Assembly (NCBI RefSeq): GCF_024764835.1
Contig: NZ_JALIGE010000076.1
Span: forward strand, 496,001 to 560,000
Reading direction: 5' to 3'
Length of the DNA: 64,000 nt
Source of the DNA: Scandinavium hiltneri
GTDB taxonomy: Bacteria > Pseudomonadota > Gammaproteobacteria > Enterobacterales > Enterobacteriaceae
This document shows positions 34,725 through 43,052 of the stretch, one piece after another. The notes beneath the pieces are model-generated. The model ran no database searches. It saw only the letters and a program-made list of their open reading frames with translations, and was not told where the DNA came from. Each line of letters begins with the position of its first letter. Position 1 is the stretch's first letter. The position numbers were made by a program, and so were the translations under genes.

Positions 34725-37091
34725 ATGAAAACACTTAAAAACTGGACATTCGAAAAACAATCCGCTCATCACGTTGAGCTGCTGGTCGACGGGCAACACA
34801 CCCTGTGCCTGTACATGTTGGAAGAAAATCTGTTTCGCGTACTGCTCAAACGTCAGGGTAAACTGGCCCTCGATAAAACCTGGAGCATTGCACCTGACCA
34901 GGACGTGCCGTGGGAGGGTCGCTCTCGCGATGACGTTTCCGGGTTCAGCCTGCCATCGTGGACACTCGATAAACAGACCGACAAACTGACCATCAGCACT
35001 TCACAGCTGCGTGTGACGGTTCATCAACCACTGTGGCTCGAGTGGCACTACCGCAATGACGCGGGCGAATGGCAATACCTGACCGGCGACCGTCCGACCA
35101 GCGCCTATCTGGTGAACGCCCACGGCGACGGCGTGGCCCATTATCTGAAGCGTCAGAAAGACGAGCGCTTCTACGGCCTCGGTGAGAAAGCAGGTGATTT
35201 ACAGCGCACCGGCAAACGTTTTGAAATGCGTAACCTCGATGCGATGGGCTATAACGCCGCCAGCACCGACCCACTGTACAAACACATCCCGTTCACCATC
35301 ACCCGCCGTGATGATGTAAGCGTCGGCCTGTTTTATGACAACCTGAGCAGCAGCTGGCTTGACCTCGGTAACGAACTCGACAACTATCACACCGCCTACC
35401 GCCGCTGGCAGGCAGAAGCAGGTGATATCGACTATTACCTGTTCACCGGCAAACGCGTGCTGGATATCACCAAAGCCTTCGTTCGCCTGACCGGGAAAAC
35501 GCTGTTTGGCCCGAAATGGAGCCTGGGCTACAGCGGCTCAACCATGCATTACACCGATGCGCCGGACGCGCAAAACCAACTGATGAACTTTATTCGCCTG
35601 TGCGACGAACACGCCATTCCGTGCGATTCATTCCAGCTGTCGTCCGGCTACACCTCAATTAACGGCAAGCGCTACGTGTTCAACTGGAACGATGACAAAG
35701 TGCCGCAGCCGAAAGTGATGAGCCAGGCGTTCCACGACGCAGGCCTCAAGCTGGCGGCCAACATTAAGCCGTGCCTGTTGCAGGATCACCCGCGCTATAA
35801 CGAAGTGGCGGAAAAAGGGTTGTTCGTGCGTGACTCCGATGCGAATGCGCCAGAACGTTCGGTATTCTGGGACGACGAAGGCTCGCATCTCGATTTTACC
35901 AACCCGGCGACCGTGGCCTGGTGGCAGGCAGGTGTAACCAGCCAATTGCTGGAAATGGGCATCGACTCGACCTGGAATGATAACAACGAATACGAAGTGT
36001 GGGACGGTGAAGCCCGCTGCCACGGCTTCGGGAAGGAAATCGCCATCAAGCACGTGCGTCCGGTGATGCCGCTGCTGATGATGCGCGCCTCAATGGAAGC
36101 ACAGCAGCGTTTCGCGCCAGAAAAACGTCCGTACCTGATTTCCCGTTCAGGCTGCGCCGGGATGCAGCGCTACGTGCAAACCTGGAGCGGTGACAACCGC
36201 ACCAACTGGCAGACGCTGCGCTACAACACCCGCATGGGCGTGGGTATGAGTCTGTCCGGCCTGTTTAACGTCGGTCACGATGTTGGTGGGTTCTCGGGCG
36301 ATAAACCCGACGCTGAGCTGTTCGTGCGCTGGGTGCAAAACGGCGTGATGCATCCGCGCTTTACCATTCACTCGTGGAATGACGACCAGACCGTTAACGA
36401 ACCGTGGATGTATCCGGGCATCACTCCGGCAATTCGTGGCGCGATTGAGTTGCGTTACCGTCTGCTGCCGTATCTCTACACCCTGCTGTGGCAGGCGCAC
36501 GCCGACGACGAGCCGATGCTGCGCCCGACGTTCCTCGATCACGAACACGATGCGCAGACTTTTGAAGAGTGCGATGACTTTATGCTGGGCCGCGACCTGC
36601 TGGTTGCCAGCGTTGTTGAAGAAGGTCAGCGCCAGCGTGCGCTCTGGTTGCCTGACAACGAAACCGGTTGGTACGATTTCTACACTGGCGAGTGGTTCTC
36701 CGGCGGTCAGCAGATTACCGTTGATGCGCCGTTGGAAAAACTGCCGCTACTGGTGCGCGCGGGTGCAGGTTTACCGCTGAGCGATCGCATTAAACACGTT
36801 AAGCCAGAAACAGACATCCGTCGCGAGCTGAAACTGTTCCCACTGAAAGGTGTGGGCCGTGACCGCGGTCTGTTGTTTGAAGATGATGGCGAAACCTGGG
36901 GCTATAAAGAGGGCAACGCGCTGTGGCTGGAGTGGGAAATGGAATGCTCCGCCAGCGCCATCAATTTGACGTTCAATCCGCGCGGGGATTTCCGCCCGGC
37001 ATGGAAAGCCTTGCAGGTGACGTTACCTGCGGGCGAAAAACGTCAGCTGCTGATTAACGGCGAAGCCGTCAGCGAGTGGCATCTGATGTAA
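34725..37091 (+). CDS. Glycoside hydrolase family 31 alpha-glycosidase
   Basis: A 788-residue cytoplasmic (no signal peptide) GH31 enzyme: N-terminal beta-sandwich, then the (beta/alpha)8 barrel, then C-terminal beta domains. The nucleophile Asp lies in STWNDNNEYE and the acid/base Asp in QTWSGDNRTNW, both standard GH31 positions; FYGLGEKAGDLQRTGK and SGLFNVGHDVGGFSG are also typical. It acts as an alpha-glucosidase or alpha-xylosidase; the aglycone and sugar specificity cannot be read from sequence. It is co-transcribed with the MFS permease, forming an uptake-and-hydrolysis pair. The last gene of the cassette is followed by a terminator. Confidence 0.9.
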   Translation: MKTLKNWTFEKQSAHHVELLVDGQHTLCLYMLEENLFRVLLKRQGKLALDKTWSIAPDQDVPWEGRSRDDVSGFSLPSWTLDKQTDKLTISTSQLRVTVHQPLWLEWHYRNDAGEWQYLTGDRPTSAYLVNAHGDGVAHYLKRQKDERFYGLGEKAGDLQRTGKRFEMRNLDAMGYNAASTDPLYKHIPFTITRRDDVSVGLFYDNLSSSWLDLGNELDNYHTAYRRWQAEAGDIDYYLFTGKRVLDITKAFVRLTGKTLFGPKWSLGYSGSTMHYTDAPDAQNQLMNFIRLCDEHAIPCDSFQLSSGYTSINGKRYVFNWNDDKVPQPKVMSQAFHDAGLKLAANIKPCLLQDHPRYNEVAEKGLFVRDSDANAPERSVFWDDEGSHLDFTNPATVAWWQAGVTSQLLEMGIDSTWNDNNEYEVWDGEARCHGFGKEIAIKHVRPVMPLLMMRASMEAQQRFAPEKRPYLISRSGCAGMQRYVQTWSGDNRTNWQTLRYNTRMGVGMSLSGLFNVGHDVGGFSGDKPDAELFVRWVQNGVMHPRFTIHSWNDDQTVNEPWMYPGITPAIRGAIELRYRLLPYLYTLLWQAHADDEPMLRPTFLDHEHDAQTFEECDDFMLGRDLLVASVVEEGQRQRALWLPDNETGWYDFYTGEWFSGGQQITVDAPLEKLPLLVRAGAGLPLSDRIKHVKPETDIRRELKLFPLKGVGRDRGLLFEDDGETWGYKEGNALWLEWEMECSASAINLTFNPRGDFRPAWKALQVTLPAGEKRQLLINGEAVSEWHLM

Positions 37092-37153
37092 TCTTTGCGA
37101 GGCCGCTCTCACCCGGGAGCGACTGAGTAAAGCATGTCTATCTGTAACAAAGT

Positions 37154-37186
37154 ACGCCGCGGGTGTAATCACTCGTGGCGTTTTTT
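37154..37186 (+). terminator. Intrinsic terminator after the GH31 gene
   Basis: ACGCCGCGGGTG (37154-37165) pairs imperfectly with CTCGTGGCGT (37172-37181), followed by TTTTTT. Good spacing behind the GH31 stop at 37091. Confidence 0.75.
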
Positions 37187-37236
37187 ATGCGCCGGTTATA
37201 ACGTAAGAGTGCCCTTCCCCTAGCGGAATTCAAACA

Positions 37237-37479
37237 ATGAAAGTACTGGCTGCTGTTGTTGTTGCATTGACTCTCTGTTCCACCAGCGCGATGGCATTTC
37301 AGGCAAAGCCTTCGCCTGAAATCGCCACGACGTCGGGTACCACGAAACCCACGGCCATCAGCCGTTTTTCTGGCGATGATAACGACGGTACGATTGCCCA
37401 GGCTTACGGCCCGGGAACTTTCACCAGCGCGCCGACAACCAGCAACGGTTATGCCGTTCCTGTACCTCATCATCATTAA
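37237..37479 (+). CDS. Small periplasmic protein of unknown function (80 aa)
   Basis: An 80-residue protein with a clear Sec signal peptide (MKVLAAVVVALTLCSTSAMA, cleavage after AMA near residue 20). The mature part is a low-complexity Thr/Ser/Pro/Gly-rich chain ending VPVPHHH. No domain is recognised. It has its own terminator and lies between the GH31 cassette and two minus-strand small ORFs. The His-rich end might bind metal, but that is speculation. Confidence 0.7.
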   Translation: MKVLAAVVVALTLCSTSAMAFQAKPSPEIATTSGTTKPTAISRFSGDDNDGTIAQAYGPGTFTSAPTTSNGYAVPVPHHH

Positions 37480-37490
37480 AGTCGTTCACC

Positions 37491-37516
37491 ATACCCTGCC
37501 GTGGCAGGGTATTTTA
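37491..37516 (+). terminator. Intrinsic terminator of the 80-aa gene
   Basis: ATACCCTGCC (37491-37500) and GGCAGGGTAT (37503-37512) form a perfect 10-bp stem with a very short loop, followed by TTTACTTT. It faces the 24-codon minus-strand ORF ending at 37520 and may serve both strands. Confidence 0.8.
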
Positions 37517-37519
37517 CTT

Positions 37520-37594
37520 TCACACCGCAGCAATCAGAAAACCTATCAGCACACAGTACAGCGTCAAATTTAGCAGGGTCAGAACGATAATCAT
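37520..37594 (-). CDS. Candidate 24-aa single-span membrane microprotein
   Basis: ATG at 37594 encodes 24 residues beginning MIIVLTLLNLTLYCVLIG and ending FLIAAV, i.e. one continuous hydrophobic helix. A strong site GGAGAGG stands 7 nt before the ATG. It begins 32 bp after the stop of the 104-residue membrane ORF (37627-37941), on the same strand, suggesting a two-gene operon. No named homologue is recognised. It may be a small regulatory membrane peptide or the tail gene of the pair; expression is unproven. Confidence 0.5.
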   Translation of the reverse strand: MIIVLTLLNLTLYCVLIGFLIAAV

Positions 37595-37626
37595 CGCAGT
37601 GCCTCTCCGGTCAGGTCGCCCGGTTT

Positions 37627-37941
37627 TTAATTGTTAACCATCATCAGGCGAATAAACGCCAGTACGGCGACGCTACAGATAATCCAGTTTCGGATGCCGG
37701 TCAGGAGCGCTACCCGCTGCTGAACGTTGGCCTGCGCACTCTGTCGACGGCTGTGCGACAGACACTCCTGGATGACATCGTTGCGGGTGATATTGCGCAG
37801 CACTTTGTTGCCAATAACCTGCTCCTGCGCGTTCATGTCGGTCACGCTTATCGTCACATAGTAAACCTGCGCAGCTTCCCGCACGTGGTAACGATAGAGG
37901 GTGGTTTCGGCCCCGCTTGTGTAAAACGAAAACTCTCTCAT
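37627..37941 (-). CDS. Tail-anchored membrane protein of unknown function (104 aa)
   Basis: A 104-residue protein starting MREFSFYTSGAETTLYRYHV with a soluble, probably beta-rich N-domain and a C-terminal hydrophobic helix (NWIICSVAVLAFIRLMMVNN). The start at 37941 has AGGAGG four bases upstream; the frame is open to 38112 but without a site. It lies downstream of ybiT's terminator, on the same strand, and upstream of the 24-codon ORF. No family is recognised. Confidence 0.65.
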   Translation of the reverse strand: MREFSFYTSGAETTLYRYHVREAAQVYYVTISVTDMNAQEQVIGNKVLRNITRNDVIQECLSHSRRQSAQANVQQRVALLTGIRNWIICSVAVLAFIRLMMVNN

Positions 37942-38084
37942 AAACCCTCCTGCAACTGAAAATTCAGTCGCTATTTCTCCATATAATTGTGCAGAAATGA
38001 TGGCGAGATTGCGGGATCGACGAGTCGTTGCAGAAAGGTTGATAAAAGTGGGCAGAAACGTATTGCGAGGGAAGGGAGTAATAT

Positions 38085-38107
38085 ACCCCGGCGACATGCG
38101 CCGGGGT
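38085..38107 (-). terminator. Hairpin downstream of ybiT
   Basis: ACCCCGGCG (38085-38093) and CGCCGGGGT (38099-38107) are perfect 9-bp arms just past the ybiT stop. On the minus strand it is followed by ATATTACT, not a strong T-run. Confidence 0.65.
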
Positions 38108-38116
38108 GACAAGCTC

Positions 38117-39712
38117 TTAGTCGTCGATACCTTTGCTGCGCAGGTAGTCTTCGTAGTTACCGCTGAAGTCGATCACGCGCTCTGGCGTAATTTCGATAAC
38201 GCGGGTTGCCAGTGAAGAGACGAACTCACGGTCATGGGAAACGAAAATCAGGGTGCCCTGATACATTTCCAGCGCCATGTTCAGCGATTCAATGGATTCC
38301 ATATCCAGGTGGTTGGTGGGTTCATCCATCACCAGAATGTTTGGTTTTTCCATCATCAATTTACCGAACAGCATACGACCCTTCTCACCACCGGAGAGCA
38401 CTTTCGCCGGTTTTTTGATGTCGTCCTGGCTGAACAGCAAACGGCCAAGGAAGCTGCGTACAACCTGCTCGTCGTCGCCTTCCTGCTTCCACTGGCTCAT
38501 CCAGTCGAACACGCTGAGATCGTTTTCGAACTCGTATTCGTGATCCTGGGCGTAATAACCAATTTTGGCGTTTTCAGACCACTTCACGGTACCGCTTTCT
38601 GGGGTTAAATCACCGACCAGGGTTTTCAGCAGGGTAGATTTACCCACGCCGTTGGTGCCGAGGATAGCCAGCTTCTCGCCCACTTCCATCAGCAGTTTGA
38701 CGTTTTTGAACAGCGGGCCGTTATCGAAGCCTTTGGTCAGGTTTTCCACTTCCAGTGCGTTACGGAACAGTTTCTTGTCCTGCTCGAAGCGCATGAACGG
38801 GTTCTGACGGCTGGAGGCTTTCACTTCGTCCAGCTTGATTTTATCAATCTGACGAGCGCGAGACGTTGCCTGACGAGATTTGGAGGCGTTAGCACTGAAG
38901 CGGCTGACGAAAGATTGCAGGTCAGCAATCTGTGCCTTTTTCTTGGCGTTGTCAGACAGCAGACGCTCACGCGCCTGGGTAGCCGCAGTCATGTACTCAT
39001 CGTAGTTGCCCGAGTAAACGCGCAGCTCACCGTAGTCCAGATCCGCCATGTGCGTACAAACCATATTCAGGAAGTGACGGTCGTGCGAGATGATGATCAT
39101 GGTGCTGTTGCGTTCGTTGAGCACGCTTTCCAGCCAGCGAATGGTGTCGATATCCAGGTTGTTCGTCGGTTCATCGAGCAGCAGAATGTCTGGGTTTGCA
39201 AACAGCGCCTGGGCCAGTAACACACGCAGCTTCCAGCCTGGCGCGACTTCACTCATCGGACCGTAATGCTGTTCCAGTGGAATACCCACACCGAGAAGCA
39301 GTTCACCGGCGCGGGACTCCGCGGTGTAGCCGTCCATTTCGCCGTAGGTGACTTCCAGATCCGCCACTTTGTAACCGTCTTCTTCGGTCATTTCAGCGAG
39401 GCCGTAGATACGATCGCGTTCCTGTTTCACTTCCCACAGCTCGGCGTGACCCATAATAACGGTATCAAGCACGGTGAACTCTTCGAAGGCGAACTGATCC
39501 TGACGCAGCTTACCGATGCGTTCGTTTGGATCGAGAGAAACGTTGCCGAGGGTCGGATCTAAGTCCCCCCCCAAAATTTTCATGAAGGTGGATTTACCGC
39601 TTCCGTTAGCGCCAATCAGGCCGTAACGGTTGCCGCCGCCAAATTTGACGGAGATGTTTTCAAATAGCGGCTTACTGCCGAACTGCATGGTGACGTTGCT
39701 GGTAACTAACAC
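38117..39712 (-). CDS. ybiT: ABC-F translation factor YbiT
   Basis: A 531-residue soluble ABC-F protein with two ATPase domains and no membrane part. Domain 1: Walker A GANGSGKST, Walker B ILLLDEPTNNLD. Domain 2: Walker A GTNGVGKST, signature LSGGEKGRMLFGKL, Walker B ILVMDEPTNHLD. The ATPases are linked by the charged P-site tRNA interaction linker (about residues 240-300, RERLLSDNAKKKAQIADLQS). It acts on ribosomes as a relative of EttA and Uup. It is divergent from ldtB. Confidence 0.95.
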   Translation of the reverse strand: MLVTSNVTMQFGSKPLFENISVKFGGGNRYGLIGANGSGKSTFMKILGGDLDPTLGNVSLDPNERIGKLRQDQFAFEEFTVLDTVIMGHAELWEVKQERDRIYGLAEMTEEDGYKVADLEVTYGEMDGYTAESRAGELLLGVGIPLEQHYGPMSEVAPGWKLRVLLAQALFANPDILLLDEPTNNLDIDTIRWLESVLNERNSTMIIISHDRHFLNMVCTHMADLDYGELRVYSGNYDEYMTAATQARERLLSDNAKKKAQIADLQSFVSRFSANASKSRQATSRARQIDKIKLDEVKASSRQNPFMRFEQDKKLFRNALEVENLTKGFDNGPLFKNVKLLMEVGEKLAILGTNGVGKSTLLKTLVGDLTPESGTVKWSENAKIGYYAQDHEYEFENDLSVFDWMSQWKQEGDDEQVVRSFLGRLLFSQDDIKKPAKVLSGGEKGRMLFGKLMMEKPNILVMDEPTNHLDMESIESLNMALEMYQGTLIFVSHDREFVSSLATRVIEITPERVIDFSGNYEDYLRSKGIDD

Positions 39713-39870
39713 GGGCGTATCCTAAAAGATGTGACTAACGGCCTATTTTGCCACAATTGGGAATAAAAATCGCCTTACTCGTGCAGGCGCTAAACTGTCA
39801 GCATAAAGCCGAAAGGTGAAAAAAATGTGATTTCGGCCACATCTGATTTCCCTGTGGCGTAGAATGGACA

Positions 39871-39876
39871 TATAAT
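39871..39876 (+). promoter_or_regulatory. -10 element upstream of ldtB
   Basis: A consensus TATAAT at 39871 lies 64 bp upstream of the ldtB start. The -35 position (about 39848, TTCCCT) is poor. Placement and strand suit ldtB transcription. Confidence 0.55.
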
Positions 39877-39940
39877 ACGCTCCCATTAAGAGTTCCATTT
39901 CTCCCACAACAGCCTGCGTGGCACCGATACTTCGTATAAG

Positions 39941-40861
39941 ATGAAAATGAAAATATCTACGCTTTTCGCGGCAGCTCTTGCCGTTATGGGCTTTTGCAAT
40001 ACTGCATCGGCTGTGACCTATCCTCTGCCAACCGACGGTAGCCGTCTGATTGGACAGAACCAAGTCATCACAATCCCTGATGAGAACAAGCAGCCGCTCG
40101 AGTATTTCGCGGCACAGTATCAGATGGGTCTGTCCAACATGACCGAAGCTAACCCGGGTATTGACGTGTATCTGCCGAAAGGCGGTAGCGTGTTGAATAT
40201 TCCGCAGCAGCTGATCCTGCCAGATACCCCGCATGAAGGCATCGTTATCAACAGTGCGGAAATGCGCCTGTATTACTACCCGGCGGGTACCAATACCGTG
40301 ATCGTTCTGCCAATCGGTATCGGTCAGCTGGGTAAAGATACGCCGGTCAACTGGATCACCAAAGTTGAACGTAAGAAAGCGGGCCCAACCTGGACGCCGA
40401 CGGCGAAAATGCATGCGGAATACGCCGAAGCCGGTAACCCGCTGCCTGCCGTTGTGCCTGCGGGTCCGGACAACCCTATGGGTCTGTACGCGCTGTATAT
40501 CGGCCGTCTGTATGCTATTCACGGGACCAACGCCAACTTCGGTATCGGCCTGCGTGTGAGCCACGGCTGTGTGCGTCTGCGTACCGAAGACATCAAATTC
40601 CTGTTCCAGAACGTGCCAGTCGGTACGCGCGTACAGTTTATTGATGAGCCGGTTAAAGCGACCACTGAGCCAGACGGTAGCCGCTACATTGAAGTTCACA
40701 ACCCACTGTCCACCACCGATGCACAGTTTACTGGTGGTGAAGTGGTGCCGATTACGCTGAACAAATCAGTTCAGACGGTAACGGGTCAGGCGGATGTGGA
40801 TACCAAAGTGGTAGACCAGGCCATACAGGATCGTTCCGGGATGCCAGTTCGTCTGAACTGA
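39941..40861 (+). CDS. ldtB: L,D-transpeptidase LdtB (YbiS)
   Basis: A 306-residue periplasmic YkuD-family L,D-transpeptidase that attaches Braun lipoprotein Lpp to peptidoglycan meso-diaminopimelate. Signal peptide to about residue 24 (AVMGFCNTASA). The N-terminal region carries a LysM-like peptidoglycan-binding segment (YFAAQYQMGLSNMTEANPG), followed by the catalytic domain with HGTNANFGIG and SHGC210VRLR, where C210 is the nucleophile. Length and sequence match E. coli YbiS. An intrinsic terminator follows. Confidence 0.95.
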   Translation: MKMKISTLFAAALAVMGFCNTASAVTYPLPTDGSRLIGQNQVITIPDENKQPLEYFAAQYQMGLSNMTEANPGIDVYLPKGGSVLNIPQQLILPDTPHEGIVINSAEMRLYYYPAGTNTVIVLPIGIGQLGKDTPVNWITKVERKKAGPTWTPTAKMHAEYAEAGNPLPAVVPAGPDNPMGLYALYIGRLYAIHGTNANFGIGLRVSHGCVRLRTEDIKFLFQNVPVGTRVQFIDEPVKATTEPDGSRYIEVHNPLSTTDAQFTGGEVVPITLNKSVQTVTGQADVDTKVVDQAIQDRSGMPVRLN

Positions 40862-40879
40862 TAATCGGATACAGAACAC

Positions 40880-40912
40880 AAAAAAGGCGGATTGAAAAAT
40901 CTGCCTTTTTTT
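40880..40912. terminator. Bidirectional terminator, ldtB / GntR gene
   Basis: AAAAAGGCGGATT (40880 onward) and AATCTGCCTTTTTTT (to about 40912) form an A/T-flanked stem with a short loop; T-runs occur on both strands. It separates the convergent ldtB and GntR-type genes. Confidence 0.85.
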
Positions 40913-40928
40913 ATAACTGCTGCTTTGA

Positions 40929-41642
40929 TTAACCGTTATTCACAATCACAATCCCACCGTGATCGTAGCGGTAATGACAATGGGCATACTCCAGCGGCGT
41001 GCCGTCTTCCAGATAAATCACCTGCTCGACTTCCAGCACCGGGTCACCCGCTTCGCAGAGTAAATGCTGCTGTTCCAGTTCACCCGGTTTGATGGCCCGC
41101 ACCACGCGATACGACCCCATAATCTTTAGCCCCAGCGTTTCGACAAACTGAAACACCGAGCTTTCCAGATGGCTTTTATTCAGACCAGGGACCAGATTCA
41201 CCGGCATGACCGTCGCATCCAGTGACATCGGTTCGCCGTTCAGCAGACGCAAACGGACAAAATCGTATACCGGCGCATCGGCGTTAATCAGCAGCGACGA
41301 CTGCTCTTTTTCGTTGGGAAAACGCAGGTCGAACCTCACTACCTGACTACTGACCGTGCCCAGATGCTCCCACGTTTTGGTCGCACCAAAATAGTCGGTA
41401 CCGGGCAAATCCCACTGTGAAAGCTGGAGGAAATTCTTGCGCACAAAAGTGCCCTGTCCCTGACGCGTGTAAATCAGCCCTTCGACGATCAGCTGGCGAA
41501 TCGCCTGCTGAATAGTCATGCGGCTGGTCTGAAACTCAGCCGCAAGTGCAAACTGATCGGGCAACGGTGAGCTGGCGGGATAGCGCTGGCTGATAATCCG
41601 CTTCTTAATTTCCCGCGCGATAGTAAGATATTTCGCCGCCAT
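40929..41642 (-). CDS. GntR/HutC-family regulator (UTRA domain)
   Basis: A 237-residue regulator with an N-terminal winged helix (about residues 5-70; LAAEFQTSRMTIQQAIRQLIVEGLIYTRQGQGTFV) and a C-terminal UTRA effector domain (VRLRLLNGEPMSLDATVMPVNLVPGL; VLEVEQVIYLEDGTPLEYAHCHYRYD). Such proteins sense a phosphorylated sugar. It is the last gene of the operon GH1-EIIC-GntR, 2 bp after EIIC, and its likely target is the twin palindrome upstream of the operon at 44444-44476. Confidence 0.9.
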   Translation of the reverse strand: MAAKYLTIAREIKKRIISQRYPASSPLPDQFALAAEFQTSRMTIQQAIRQLIVEGLIYTRQGQGTFVRKNFLQLSQWDLPGTDYFGATKTWEHLGTVSSQVVRFDLRFPNEKEQSSLLINADAPVYDFVRLRLLNGEPMSLDATVMPVNLVPGLNKSHLESSVFQFVETLGLKIMGSYRVVRAIKPGELEQQHLLCEAGDPVLEVEQVIYLEDGTPLEYAHCHYRYDHGGIVIVNNG

Positions 41643-41644
41643 TG

Positions 41645-42973
41645 TTACGCATCCTGGTCATTTATCCCATTGTTTCTTAAGGCCACTCGCTCTGAAATCT
41701 TGAGGAAAGGCAGGTAGAAGAATACACCAAAGACAATGATTATCAACTGAACGACTACCGCCCTCCAGTCCCCTGCCGTCGCCAGCCAGGCGCTGAGGAC
41801 CGGCGGTGTTGTCCAGGGGATCATCACCACGCAGCGCGACATTAATCCGAGCGTGGTACAGACCCAGGCGAAGAAAATACCGATGGCGGGCAGCAGTACA
41901 AACGGGATCATCAGCGGCACGTTGAACACAATCGGCAGACCAAAAATCACCGGCTCGTTGATATTAAACAGGCCCGGCGTTATCGCCAGTCGTGCCACCT
42001 GCTTCGACGCTTTCTGACGCGAGAACAGGAAGATAGCAATCAGCAGCGAAATGGTGCTGCCGGTGCCGCCGACCATGCCAAACGTCGGGACGAAAATGTT
42101 GTTAATGATGTGTGGAATAGGCTGCCCTGCGGCATACGCCAGCATGTTCTCATTGGTGTTAATCAGCAGGAACGGCTCCAGCACCACGCTGTTCACCACC
42201 GACTGGTGAATCCCTAGCGTGAACAGGAAGTTACCGAAACTGTAGATAAAAAGAGTGCCCGGCAGGCTGGTGTTGATCAACCGCAGCGGCTGCTGAATCA
42301 GCGTCGTTATCAGATGTATCAGGTCGGTGTGCAGCAAATTACTCAGCAGTGCTGCGAAAACCGCAAACAGCGAGAGCGTAATAATCGTCGGCAGCAGCGA
42401 TGAAAACGACTGGCTTACCGCAGGCGGCACGTTGTCGCCGAGATTGATTTCCAGCTGCTTAAACTGCGCAATGCGGATAAAAATCTCCGTCGACAGCAGG
42501 CCAATAATCACCCCGGCGAAGATCCCAGTGGAACCAATGTTGGCGAAGGTCAAAATCGACGTCAGGCTCACTGCCACTTTGCCGCCAACCGGCACCATAT
42601 CGACCTGCATCGGCATCATAATAATGAAACTGCACAGCGCAATGACGACGGCCGAAACCGGGTTACCAAAGTTTTTGTTACGCGCCAGCGACCACGCAAT
42701 CATTGGCGCGATGAGCAGCGCGGCAATGTTGAGCGTACCGTTGATAATCGCCTCCCCCCAGACCTTGAAGCGCACTAACGTTTCGCCTTCAAAAATCCAC
42801 GGGAACACCACGTTGTTCACCAGCACAGCAAGCCCTGCCAGAATAAATATTGGCATGACACCGGCAAACGCGTCGCGCAACGAACGCAGGTGAACCTGGT
42901 TCGCGATGCGCGCCGAAAACTCCACGAAGCGATCGGTAAAAGACTGCATATTGGATGTAACGTTATCAGACAT
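41645..42973 (-). CDS. PTS EIIC permease, lactose/cellobiose-type
   Basis: A 442-residue PTS IIC subunit of the Lac/cellobiose family with about ten helices, including GTLFIYSFGNFLFTLGIHQSVVNSVVLEPFLLINTNE and the substrate-site region TPGLFNINEPVIFGLPIVFNVPLMIPFVL. The Glu in NEPVIFG is the conserved substrate-pocket residue. ATG 42973 was preferred over a GTG seven codons upstream. No EIIA or EIIB gene is near, so it must use unlinked subunits such as ChbA/ChbB-like proteins. It is flanked by GH1 and GntR genes and likely imports and phosphorylates a beta-glucoside. Confidence 0.88.
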   Translation of the reverse strand: MSDNVTSNMQSFTDRFVEFSARIANQVHLRSLRDAFAGVMPIFILAGLAVLVNNVVFPWIFEGETLVRFKVWGEAIINGTLNIAALLIAPMIAWSLARNKNFGNPVSAVVIALCSFIIMMPMQVDMVPVGGKVAVSLTSILTFANIGSTGIFAGVIIGLLSTEIFIRIAQFKQLEINLGDNVPPAVSQSFSSLLPTIITLSLFAVFAALLSNLLHTDLIHLITTLIQQPLRLINTSLPGTLFIYSFGNFLFTLGIHQSVVNSVVLEPFLLINTNENMLAYAAGQPIPHIINNIFVPTFGMVGGTGSTISLLIAIFLFSRQKASKQVARLAITPGLFNINEPVIFGLPIVFNVPLMIPFVLLPAIGIFFAWVCTTLGLMSRCVVMIPWTTPPVLSAWLATAGDWRAVVVQLIIIVFGVFFYLPFLKISERVALRNNGINDQDA

Positions 42974-43052
42974 TTGCAGAGACCTTTTCTTCACTCACTC
43001 GTATCCCCGCCAACGTTCGCGCTGACGGGGAGAAACCCGGCTGGCCCTGAGA

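Noticed and set aside
37847..37941. Type I toxin-antitoxin reading of the small membrane ORFs
   Set aside because: No antisense RNA promoter or tandem repeats typical of Ldr/Ibs loci are visible; a toxin role is not supported.
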